Made by a program: the position numbers and the translations under genes. From Barthelona sp. PCE (lineage: Eukaryota > Metamonada: BaSk clade), in assembly GCA_040285745.1 (NCBI GenBank), contig JAUFOR010000006.1, positions 620,001 to 684,000 of the forward strand: DNA of 64,000 nucleotides, given 5' to 3'. Positions 47,901-50,091 of the stretch are shown piece by piece. How positions within the stretch are numbered: the first letter of the stretch is position 1; each line of letters opens with the position of its first letter. The notes under the pieces are model-generated. The model saw only the letters and a list, made by a program, of their open reading frames with translations, searched no databases and was not told where the DNA came from.

Positions 47901-49855
47901 CTCTCTTTAGTATTCGCGGTGTCTTGTCTCAGTCTTCTGCCAGCGGACAGCAGTCGTTCAACGATCTTGTTGTTTCTGGCTCACCGAACGAATACCGAAT
48001 CGATGTATCGACACCTGGACTGATCAGTGGCTCTGGCCTCGTCAACGTTAACCGTTGTCCGATCGGTGAAGGTCTTTATAGTGGAGAGTGTCGATTATGT
48101 CCAGAGGGTACCTATTCCGATGAACCCAGAGCCACGAGCTGCACCCAGTGCGCTCCTGGTTTCTGGACTGACGGAACAGGATCCCTCGACTGTCAGCCAT
48201 GTGTTGCCGGTAGCTACCGCAATGAAACCATGTTCGGTTGCCAACGCTGTGATGAGTCGTCGTTCAACTTTGTTCCCGCCTCTACCACTTGCGATGTGTG
48301 CCCTCTGAATCAGGTTTCTGACGAGTCACGTACTGCATGTCAGTGTTTCGGTGACACATTCCCCCTCACTGATACAGAGTGTATCCCGTGTCCAGATGGA
48401 ATGATGTGCTTCGGTGGCAACCAAACGTGCGTCCAACGTGGTTATTTCAAGGATTCCGACGGCACTGTCAAGCGCTGTCAGTCCGCTGGTTGTCCCGGCA
48501 CTTGCTCCAGTTTGCAGGCAAGTAGCAATGCAACCGAGCCTGAAGCGTTCTGCGACGACGGCTATTTGGGTGCAGATTGCTCGCTTTGCGAAGAGGATAG
48601 CATGAAGCTCGCACCATTGTGCGTGAAGTGTCTTCCTCCGTGGTTGACCATCGCACTGTACGCCCTGCTTCAACTACTTACTATCTCTACAATCGTCATG
48701 ATTGTTGCTGACGTCAAGATGAAGTTCCCATCCATCTCATCGTACATGCCGCTCATGATTTTCATGCAGATACTGGGTTCATTCCATCGAACCTCCCCAC
48801 AGCAACTGCCTGGCAGCTTGCACTGGGTCTTCATTGTATGCGATCTTATGTTCCTCGACCTGTCTCGAGGACATCTTCTGGGATGCGTGTGGCCGCCTGC
48901 CAAGACATTCGCCTTCAGGTATTACTACCACGCTGCACTTCCTATTATCGCTCTGATTGGCACACTTTTCAAGTTCAAGCGCCATGCTTCGAAGCTAGAA
49001 AAGGCCGATTTCCGCTCCTACCGCTGGGTCCAGACGTTTGTTGTGCTCGGCATGGCAATGTTTGCGCCCGTCTACCACGTGATCTTGGAGATCGGTGGCT
49101 GTAAGGAGCTAAGCGGGGAATGGGTGCTCGCAACTGACGTCACAGTCAGGTGTTTCACTTCAGAGTGGAAGTCGTTCCTCATCCCCAGTATTATCTTTGG
49201 TGTTGCTCTGCTTGTGATGGGTGTTATGATGGGTAGAGGACAGAAAGTTTCGACGCTTAACTCAGACGATATCACAAAAGCAGATAATTTGAAGCAAGCT
49301 GTTGCTTCAGCTCTCAATGCACCTTATAAGGCCACTGGCTTCGGAAACCAGATCATCATCTTCTTGTATGAGCTTTTCCTGGTCGGTGCTCTCTTCTTGT
49401 TGGTGAACCATCCTCTTACACAATCGTTAACTGCATTGTTTATTGCAGTTGTTGGTTTCATCATTCATCAAACGCGCATGCCATATAGCCCGCAAGACAG
49501 TAATCGTCTCGTTTCCATTTACCACATGTGTACAGTTGTTATCCTTTCATTCTGGGTGATCTGTGCCTTGGATCCTGAGTCGACATTGCAAGACGAGTCT
49601 TCGGGTCTCATTTCTTTAATCTTGCTCCTATTTGTAGCCGTTAACCTCATAATGGCTATAATTACCATTGTTCTATCTCTTTTGCATCGTAAAGTGTACA
49701 AGGTGGACAATAATAACAACATGTTCCGACCCAACCGTCTAATGAATCCTCTTGTAGCTGTTGCTAATACCACTCCTAGATCGTCAATTTCGAGTGTTAT
49801 GAACAATTTTGAAGATTTAAATGTTGACGATGACATGTTTTCCGATTTTGCGTAG
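20984..49855 (+). CDS. giant 9,623-residue surface protein: beta-solenoid ectodomain, Cys-rich stalk, multi-pass membrane C-terminus
   Basis: One uninterrupted 28.9-kb frame. The start is ATG 20984; upstream codons offer only TTG, and the ATG gives a clean signal peptide (VLILLFVHVAFS, cleavage near 20). Residues about 22-110 have a W...NW....P..GD.V entry like bacterial repeat adhesins. Residues to about 8240 are strand-rich repeats with a recurring W-x-x-G module and very many N-x-S/T sequons. Cys/Trp-rich inserts lie near 1166-1336 and 4136-4373. Residues about 8245-8375 look like a bacterial passenger end module, and about 8385-8925 like a right-handed Pmp/pectin-lyase helix (CCGTLDAPCRTYNYAL, GGAIAV, AGGAVAF). 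A GCC2/ephrin-receptor-like Cys-rich stalk follows at 9025-9216, then about nine to ten membrane segments (9219-9569) and a short cytoplasmic tail. It is probably a plasma-membrane adhesin or receptor (inference). Confidence 0.92.
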   Translation: MVPWRQKLVLILLFVHVAFSANCGFIGDNEGSWEQNANWDCFKIPSAGDSVVITDKTVLVGANHDVASITLATAASALQFDVEVTVTASTFTWSGGSILGQGRLEVNAGMSFGSGGTRVLGIASYLIVNAGVVDVNNDVQINLSDYSLLSYASSTLFTIKPNVKLAVNDLSTDESLIGEVEFHGLFNISTDAIFENNVKFTGYGYAMIDAGTWDIRHTVNFFGELYIINHGEINNYVDSFLESSSKLLGEGAINAIGGTLYVSSSLFKLLGDSFVLNGGRVQFAEEGHIEYYAVKCYDGSLIFGSECAFEPFLHKLEMHSESCIIEFQSSPNFLLDTDVTEKTHFELWTTGGQLILPSGGIRSLLFDWLNVTRNVFTLSRTVQCTNVVLGDDSNVVASIETSYNGAMETENFFWYSGNVTGKSLVKTTGKLYIYNAFDRVIGYSTELRVVSGEMRVFIEPEEKLNVFMDSYSKFKTEKEGILNLDRSISFIEMDDVLNRPDFVHLGQLNITTSTVQLKVFSNIDGNVGIDVNGTLRFDSDSVSTGSVWFQDETATMLSANVSEVQWKKSSSFYGETGVITAYHESEMIIQSKHYDCLALLTSKSTLCVVRFESPAYVMRYNVGNCTDGYVAFDEGITFAYSKHNIVVDGCLLEYGDSILFESENPYTDPTVHMNMTVRSGRVEMKETASNLIFDELIVDSIFETGSYVTVMHCVFGESPPAGVTPKFIAAWGAMVNYYTLDWHAGSIEGYGRFFSLLALNIRSEAPKSIGFATGFEAQSGYIDVFNSTKVECADLGFWMFSSLSIFRIKTNVTFEIALNHSIEAVFETKFHGFINISEGGELVMSTRVEQYGTLLSYGGMTFNGPLNITEYIGWGDVYLVSNDSFINIAGTATFSRSMQFIGMGGLRTSGDGLCYVDSQLFKLFGPTYAIDDSNLYFTGVTYIEYIEINGCADNSLIVFESGALIAPFVLNITVTGGHVVFEDSVQLSREDTLYFHFNLFLDGPGFLKMNKVSSPVYFDKVVGIDGGIELETGGIVPIELCIWNGTASLLGSDLVEIYDLEWYMGVFGSITTLLHRGYVSPHAGTSFLTGCMVYPHSQFVVKSSAILEIESEGMFQLGINATLTIEGEIKFLGNASLLAVPESTFEIIDDGKMTVENGNFSYGWLLEDSFCCVKYNQDRSTLYSYYDESFLALVFDVPSIWNMCPSGTWDTCCMPYTSRASTWEDNIPYNGRAYYTLANDTHMGDDVVNASSCCMKLADNDVVVYPAWDSFAPELIGCRDYTSTPVYNQRTGCNKKYWYQYWDNDNDVWVWATKTLYNFGFCPAQETMMSSNANLVIGPDARVEALNHSAFHLLSFVNVFHEGVIHCDNTSVIASAMADLIWNGKFHIDGVFEITSPVTFNTTVHAYGTGEFINLSPGSDVLFKGNYELTDTMKLDRGKWVFSEESLVRDLTLLLLNNTEFELISNATGTHVIDTIEAFSSSMIFANLDVMLHKKFVTMDDVTLRYENIGDFAANTFHVSSCDIVFSQLRTSLVFDNLVLYTNSSIHFSGSNTFLFDQEEPQYITISVFDMYDNAVLQGDDDVYILESRLYGGEFSGESTVYFTSKAQLSLNSSIFLTGRRIARFEKNISVDACSESFIFDQHSKIVFTDKININSNTSFIRTSSYCDEDTYVRFQGNTYLNEGGCIHSDVSIFFDKDQKTYLRDNSIGMEIHCSGTFIDDFLFDELAGDIVLGTGVFLFTDSSRLMLDDDATSTIATVRSISSDSVATFLGEFNVLPTFTHRGGKFYFNQTLVNWNSILIESDVANTELILNGIRNISNPSSNDLTLDSLIARSSLLRMSGFEDINITFVELSESWEPAYFIIDDADTIFVEDFVFTGGFYGGATLLRTFNSTLWEKGGLFNGAKIRTSTPYVSVQGTGFKQLFDFASFEGDYNITLSTSNQTFEGSRGAEFIISEGKAVYIEESTYFTTIPGMILPTFGVNARNNKDVSIPLEYSVASSDPYPMLRVLGTLNISNTFVSDWFVEVAQPLYILPGIEVRIAGGIFSGYISLPNVDNGEEPSSLAFIGPTIIESGAQLNGTGSVITADADAYVRFGGAWNLGDKIEIFKGVFHFLPGSKFYFKNVTSHEGDIIFHEDPHIDSTQWMMDEVKVLGGNVIFDGMTKQLNIEMLLIEEGSVQFLNLDHPIILGGMKITGGRVDFGKLNQPLILKLLEVENATVSFNTSFPVTIHKFYTRGSANIISYDELVMTNDTLIAGGKLNGHNITFTESCVTAFTNGSTLHSMLADSTNVYVHGPLYFDHKTMLHAAPTARLFAYNNVTMFGELDLRTLSSNSASGNSVFEMGSLVVMEHFDSFVSSNPGDVIVGFADWFRSGYSGETVITTTIDLVFDSIWQINSHFRTDFKSIGNITDTASVIISDEEAVLGFSDSAQFDFFEGSSLVVDGTFYCVDNAKVTFAGYQRFTSNFIELNGCHVSFVGNVDFNIDDLRVTNGILEFNSVRAAQSFNFSTIAINGNMSVPQAAEIRYVSIPTDIIVQAFTCANGTFTVDDASSFTFEEDSVTLVDSTFELLNIATEFVQKTLIFNNSLTRMDKIYVNITHLIANSAFIRLYDFHTASIIEGIELFGEIIPPHTSYIMFNSTDELLTVNHIEHHGSELYTYNPTGTHILDYNWMGGSVAYSSEFHVDVLHITTDASRYLIDVNTFVVVDEYMEWTNGDFISDDGCGIKIASSAEVNITTSVRHSYFNDPYHRLPYQEKIHSIVRPFFQVDGVMNLDIGIGNVFYTRMSSIINGNLQLISGDLRIFANMHITGNVTFMCENKEDAKIIIEYGRITISETGLLYGPDIGYIEIGNQGELTSDGNVMVDHFEIISGILMLNAGNITIMNLVQNGGIVGFGSASYGYVEVADLSCGEFVLNGTNVYLNETHADSMGFFSYDQPVNRTHGRLYSLSSIFYGNLLRYDYVQVGVARFAIERLEIMLNMTFMDMVDGNAYFVMDKDSVLFLQGDSHWYVSDPDVETTAFMISGNQIINNGSMFFHGSHRFVQKQRYDANYWKNEASNFTNLVDGIVLVDSDSSFNYGFYFDGNFHNYGYVEVVNSKLVLNGTVEAFAYPNSVVRLSPKDDSCIAHLLLANSEFTFLVNSSYEGWGGLLASTVKTDIFHFKGRYNAQPHLVWNSIGQLYFYDESTFDFENITLTAGILKFFDTCENSTFFHIEELHVDGGSLIFENGTCDILVDLYEHTDGLWSLSGFDHSMNITHWIDRGGETVLHDIIELNLFLFESPSSRPETTIENVDRLILHNFKPKFGDVFFNDINDVMIWNNSYDGSSKTIFDNIGTVNISNNNPTGGVMEFHNIHVSFSASEMFEQSAGSLYLYDFDFSMVFDSIYIRDTGSLFFFTGHTVTVDNIYVDDGRIGGSDDLVIEWNLYWYGGTLGIESGDIGHWTVTNHTYIEHDKSHTLERIVITTGTGITSRDNYHMSGYHSELVVNSDKLFHIHDSPLYVANASSSDVPKLTVNGDVVADNGGYFGFQLMLKPGSTWTTTNGNQIFGCGGGVIEGTISLPENSVFKLTQYQDQISPRVCYNHFTFTGSSIVEPSTLIETLVDNQCEVDFYGLLLGDTIRSVSNSKVKFFPNARHEIMYSYMDYGQITFDRTIYNITGTEAPLNWTIHSYCTGRGTNVLHFNDMISNVSIPQDFEYTCGCRYRFEDFDEADLIMPDMAIISGAHFEFFEPWRQPLVFDELLLGHSCSIVDFSTGHDIVVNNYEMRYGNHYGWDQLIVNTVEWTGVSLREGHIDVLDSLEFVGTSNKYIGANAGIESFNYTLVDAPSTMTFGHDGYIKTHNKTDVTENMKLSGSGTFFLKDDVDIDTTWEMHSYVDVAEDTLVTVQPPNDLYLGVCDVRGNISMPGDQFLFLVRSPSTNEQHSFGPTSVLEGQHSNIYVNYGLNVVFNGMWLFEPKISLTQYATLKFQYPAVMNITELYASIGSIILEDVQSLNGTLDLESALTKGTGHIFFDKFNDTLKLQTLTIDGGITEFKDIEDLSYFDELVIKGGYLIFATGQDVTFRSLRIEGGFRSGGDRVIVDEFYWSSGGFVGVKDSSNPVETVVNGRAIIESNSGKYMAWESRLDIYGDLEMSGSDYIHSCQKTNYIRYYGNNATITGGHKFRNYKGYCSLYGSAPTYYIDRFNKQPIRCGYSGGVCTWYAKAYCYNYGSAGASYVNFLNYGNATYENGYFTHEESGFAFVGNNTAKNFAFTTRTGYNFANDSYLELHNGSVLTSYYGNTVVHHTASIVEVLDDSVEGLILPPPRITFAQSYSHPSCSQCRCFQLPTWDVYGKLVLSEGLYIPFGSIRFHANSTLLADIITVNGLSRIACTGRCGTQSTSHYNGRIYIDPVEPQLTVRKLTLHGNDNSQGIVYFNQDREGIFEEIHMDGGAIGGKDNVTVTEKLTWESGSFFDGVTVRSENVLQFVGPSKKYINGQTTVITEKETVFSGTGTLMLIDGATFQNNGDLSIESSTVIESGGSVRSSFLNNGTFTVREPTEEFFVKAMFDSIENSTVQLLAGDTYVLEGGSFRGNISIPNNQTRLFIGKSDYHSPFASEPVWLFTEESTYEMYGQMIVQERGHVQFKGSVYSNTTMISENGILTFHDNCTVLKLDDLIVRGSSGEINYFDVNGTVWLDSVYQYDGSVNFLTGDICHINTLWIEDGLRGGSDTVYIHDLLHWEGGGFNYNSTTVVKTHANVLKSASSRLFDNATLINEGVLYFPVASASKETVKEANLRAGNGARLINTFNATMKVHHDIRMDLIDFTDEAEFINNGVLEAKTRHFYSKLACKNHQEIYIDGDFRCLRGGYSNHTIFIEPEGKFGVANEFFIEHGSSLLGSKGLIHLNDDSAAAKLDPEPPGILHVHGMFNMTDISVYDVGQILIYSDADISNSTTILLSGSNITIDTREFPVAFNKITLKDGYFFACTSHLVYIKEMTISGGFRGCSDEIIIEDAFYWERGGLMDNGTTSSQTLTKILNTSPFIMLLPPFIRPSLNLQLLDNSTFINRGLCETIFKANLRGDPNTTIVNEGDWVTIKPMKFAMPWDTTLVDVTNEAEDYAYFVDHYELGIYDDKATFINRGQLYGQEDDPSADDYLVGLDFQADWRFVLEDGNFTLNFPKFVTELNYGYRGSEGGIHMTEDTELVISSDFVFEQNSTFTGYNTVIRVNNGSTLVLGGYYCVTGPKSIFIGSGRLIFTSTTQFCEGAILPLCGINITIDSVLPVNIYGLSLDCGSCRLGPGLLHLKQFKFMNGCLAENGTTKIEENMDVMTEADHLLLDDHMLINDGKSKIHPGSVLSGVNATLHNTEDSTVSVCGGAMITDIPDSNHTLLIHNDGWVAKDCGSKDDLASVATDFYQTSTGTFYIDLGYFTLDGKNVTLFGDLYIAQEGIYPVDVDRTVDGTGTFTIECGGLVPIAANATLTVSRMLFNYSSSCSYDIDSGAMLFSDDARVMYFDNVIDGAAMIYEDIHCDYVTLGEVTLKNGGVLNVSTDCDVVVDDLIIDDGIRYGTSTVTTNEVNWKEGGFSGAGKTVFNDGIIYSNNDHIADNGTNLWIGNSLTYMSGDLDFSGGSILNVTHGATFIFPPLAAERTIKGDAASYMYNYGSIEKNGTGDVSVAAAFSNYQSIHVMEGRFIIDSDTVSLNFGNITIEEDCEVHLSSCRLKDQSVFDGAGDLYVTGEVVVEQGANFELTGCIYIMEGGTLIFQSLTREEINICGIYEDGELVMESSEITQVTVDFVDKGAITGTMSDYSLYVGTFNNATFTNDNGVLANLTIDEIFADSEIEISVSTLNAIFFPDVRNSTLSFLGCTSVFNELNLNDVDFSIVTGPRAEFVDTVYVFENNSNIEIVSQVYLNETEFIISENTNVSVSSRMEGVFSRIELLSNSGLFLPDYTVKEFVFNTGRLDDNTKLYVEHIMFVNDSLKDFGENVNVTVYDSIEWFDGEIFGENENTFMYCTDTCVLDITAVDDVMSVPFNMSNYDRPLLITDNVTNVKGAGNVTIQWRWNINGDVHVDTGKYLILDGPTVVDNSDIYIGADGLLDLKSNFTLQQNCSIDADGNVAVTDPDSWVSLNGTFSVRQTFWVDDGLTDLRYCQIPEMHLDWTDGIILFREAWGRDIYIPLIYDDFVEFVEENEFNSITVGEMVHYNLDLGPCFFNWSVIHKISGGDTNLYPNGTILSMKFLDIEGGNVTFHPDFTADIPVMEVNGGEVTFMEGTNVTIDSFNATSNGTIRIEQYSVNDDFLERVHAIDESVIDITADINRFIIELITEDNATVVNPNTYNTFSEWDWIGGGLGDGTNAIVEGDMTISSCDPHSIHTGAVLNITKLTNAVVLGCDGCGSCGGIIMHPDSAIYVNSEGLITFEDSPQGIGVWKLEEGSSNLPIFQIEENAALIVKDTAPGVEFDVPLVIDNGGEFNITGGGWVTISDPADIAGDLYICDTCTLEINSTMTVTGKIYGNGTVLIRDDGYLDIVNVCEAGLEYIVDEGLMRVNRDAMCSGIDAEMAHNGTLIFDGTVDGVTDLHIHDEGKVQVTNTAVLTQLKNVLVESGERNTTYLHLQGGIDVTLHPDSVMTVDTGLIHLDTDANVKGNCPSFVIDDGEVLLEENAFANSPEHRIICDVTVNGGLLNVSTGSIEEIKRLTINDGVVGKGTSIIHVSTALDWTNGLVDIDTVALAGSVNSFTTSGIKAIGSDVNVQLSGVTTVSAGTVFFNNRSTILVDGDMVVDGQSVFEPETFGDEGETLITVTGALTTMCAGQQVDFHVNITAEDNGDVTINNCIAVSDANVLFDDLSTLSIVNSGRLYIENTFKQEIDARISGSDNLIVNHTDAIAYIHGEVDMTGSVIVQGGMARFYGGYDAVDVSVVADGVDSHIEFLDAVTHNIDITVDNMGTVDFISNLVDSINSIQVVNGSVTFRNNVDVTLNGNVVVNHGTLAISEVSKLTMSTPTFVQNNGTVHMDNIEASSSIDSYVLALGDLIIDSEVSVVDFHLDCTSGVGGTRNGTGDLIVTNDFLWECGVLEGASVITIMDNGTIMGEGLKVLHNEMQLVNNKTLYFAEDTLIQGDEADLINNDYMIIDDGSHLLHTNVTIDRNVITNNGYVDVNTSRAVIIQWVFEDFNSSDFCNVIFGTDVTFSSDMEIPAGCRVESTANMVSLSNTTIIGAGSLVSSGESATAIISGSINMTGTIEAVGGAEMTFDDTSIVGLNIVSDASTILIDKDVDLVEMTLDISTGSNVTVSTGNGGHITSVGVSNSKVEFTSDSEISLRSSSINVVDSSVVFDGDLNDEGSVIELQSGNVTFTSTVDVNDLIIGEFKCLGGEIFIEVDGLNVESFVLDGCDRRGLGLLQASNMTLISGRMLDAGISHANDTLWLPNPTVTLTDSHTLENRQSAAFCDGDLTLSNDAKIINKVSGTFELMNGVISTPHTTAGTKPYFVNEGTLLKNDSLTFTLDIHLDNNGVIDVAEGAVMIGDNVTLSNEGTLNVADRVGVVPTGTLEQRQNLNITEGGHVDVQGSFLSKPASLSVGAGQLTFDHPEAYGFIEGRIENMTCIEHNDGELIFDSPTCSVPDLCVISYALLNISECAVTYSNITVHEGNTNLLADAVIPEFHTLFVDDGLFTAFKDTDITLTGTVDVEGQGTVLFDSDSDVKGTTKTNVSMSSSDAALIVEPLKSAPLMIHSLLLNNGNLTLRSNVKSYNANLTSGIVDGTSVLETDKMILDETKLTESVTTRVLDDGHIRGNAVVDENHEIVFVNAGLGDHDFDLLDSAKLTILDGGSVTFGNTTISSVPTAKIDVHGQVRLDGSFLTDANFTMYPDAVMRVSNSGNNITGEFNALCRSYITVEADAQLHLFNQSVVCGDVDISGILSSEAGVHEFKDSLDTSGDGIFLINNGSVTNKADSIALNTVSEGGEFLQTPNANTINWLVDGSTGFIIANGSTTAMATNTTGAHLTFEKNAVVQSVIGSIGGDCDVLPDSDVNAVDVTFVEDGKTVVADGAKFKCDGCSLTLNDQGNVKINNAGGSSTLTNIVYVGNNGSSLIESDQVSFDSIIMNEGMLGLSMIDTSPAEINAVTMNDGALVGTDAVFTTATFYGGNFGFDNATIVDDINMLSEGNFTFMEDSVTNIAFPLIVDSTADFRMDANSIINIDGNITGEGDWSCTDVSADQSAAWTADSLLVKSGDSQLCGTLTLSVCNVSALGGAMVFDELITDCDIHLDGGAVGSKRPFQLNKNAVIGPSGTFIGQIDAHGVILPRDKITFIGNLTMQPTTLFDVRLSNITEFDALNVTEHAHFDGRFHLRFSLESEFDRSAEFVFVPYGNHSGAFNNFTGNCIYNFGMKFTEEHFKLVVGRSIVDDLPTNVFLWQHGHDTICCGTLDAPCRTYNYALSRSIPYDTLVFANGTYSGEDHLPMRVTLEHPVNLVHEDDGEAIIDCEYGPHHAISHHGIYESSVVVRDISIKNCYEPLHVSHSMVDLQDIAIENSWGDEFGAILIKGSLVTAKGLRIDNSTANDFGSILVQAGSNVTLDDIVISNVSSVAGHGSALAVYNSLLSANSMNVTDNECASKYDRLIEMFASNINFTQTHVSEVCGGVMLAEDSTVGLDKTRVSSVSNSHIGGVLDASNSVIFVNDMTASDITGYSNCFVHIEESEASFENVNVSELHCSEQAVAYVRDSDVDLNSMTINPFDRILDSAPIVANMSQIAVNSLNVSDIVVQDGAGVLELYSSEITVDGSRINNITSTLGAIYAHKSPVEITDSNISGSSTNGVGAAVHTVDTPSVVISNSTFEDNEALVGGAIAVQGNASIHDNAFRRNRAEIAGGAVAFVDPNTPFNESNPSVDDLFMSHEDDISDNSIADNQFSSNTAGDIGGAWFSNLKQVPTNADADSNSYYANEADSYGADAATDPRKLRVSVDEPFDEQSETEPKKHVHVVVVDGFNTSVVDSTLRRLSLAPSSALFSIRGVLSQSSASGQQSFNDLVVSGSPNEYRIDVSTPGLISGSGLVNVNRCPIGEGLYSGECRLCPEGTYSDEPRATSCTQCAPGFWTDGTGSLDCQPCVAGSYRNETMFGCQRCDESSFNFVPASTTCDVCPLNQVSDESRTACQCFGDTFPLTDTECIPCPDGMMCFGGNQTCVQRGYFKDSDGTVKRCQSAGCPGTCSSLQASSNATEPEAFCDDGYLGADCSLCEEDSMKLAPLCVKCLPPWLTIALYALLQLLTISTIVMIVADVKMKFPSISSYMPLMIFMQILGSFHRTSPQQLPGSLHWVFIVCDLMFLDLSRGHLLGCVWPPAKTFAFRYYYHAALPIIALIGTLFKFKRHASKLEKADFRSYRWVQTFVVLGMAMFAPVYHVILEIGGCKELSGEWVLATDVTVRCFTSEWKSFLIPSIIFGVALLVMGVMMGRGQKVSTLNSDDITKADNLKQAVASALNAPYKATGFGNQIIIFLYELFLVGALFLLVNHPLTQSLTALFIAVVGFIIHQTRMPYSPQDSNRLVSIYHMCTVVILSFWVICALDPESTLQDESSGLISLILLLFVAVNLIMAIITIVLSLLHRKVYKVDNNNNMFRPNRLMNPLVAVANTTPRSSISSVMNNFEDLNVDDDMFSDFA
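33150..42200 (+). repeat. dispersed protein-level module GG-x-x-G-x-(S/T/D) ... W-x-x-G-(G/S)-(F/L) within the giant gene
   Basis: Divergent copies recur with the Trp codon near 33227, 34310, 35126, 35957, 37636, 38894, 39938, 41053 and 42104; less regular copies lie upstream near 22223, 31255 and 32310. Examples: GGFRSGGDRVIVDEFYWSSG, DGLRGGSDTVYIHDLLHWEG, GGFRGCSDEIIIEDAFYWER. Each is followed by a run with K/R-x-(I/L/F) and N-x-G turns. Spacing is about 0.8-1.7 kb. DNA identity between copies is low, so the repeats are old. Confidence 0.7.
45715..46105 (+). other. segment resembling a bacterial autotransporter-type passenger terminal module
   Basis: Encoded residues about 8245-8375 follow the pattern GTFIG...G.I.P....FIGNLTMQPTTLFDVRL, then F-D-x-LNVT-x-x-A-x-FDGRFHLRF, a FVFVPYG strand and a final FKLVV strand. 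This order (G..V.PG, LTV.GNYTQ...TL.IEL, D.L.VTG.A.LGG.L.V) is common in bacterial passenger and PEP-CTERM-type proteins. The judgement is by eye. Confidence 0.45.
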
Positions 49856-49935
49856 GTTTAGAAGCTTTGTTTTTCATTTATTTTTGTGATTCCAAAACCT
49901 ACTATGTTGTGTTATTCTTATTCAATCATCTTATT

Positions 49936-49941
49936 AATAAA
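49936..49941 (+). terminator. AATAAA, candidate poly(A) signal of the giant gene
   Basis: Located 81 nt after the stop codon in an AT-rich spacer of 236 bp before the STAG gene's ATG. Confidence 0.45.
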
Positions 49942-50091
49942 ATTATTGTGAAAATTCGTGTTTGAAACTTTCATCTAAGGCAACTAAAGTTATTGAATGG
50001 TCAAGAAAAACGTTTCAAAAATTTCGAAACTTTGATCTACGTTTTCACTTTCTCATCCTTTTCATCTTTATTTCGTTTTTATATTGCCTCA

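Noticed and set aside
20984-49855. Viral or transposon origin of the giant frame
   Set aside because: There is no polymerase, integrase, capsid or terminal repeat; the signal peptide, sequons and membrane C-terminus fit a cellular surface protein.
49993-50091. Upstream 33-codon extension of the STAG protein
   Set aside because: It is hydrophobic and Phe-rich, unlike a nuclear N-terminus, and the ATG at 50092 starts a typical charged leader.
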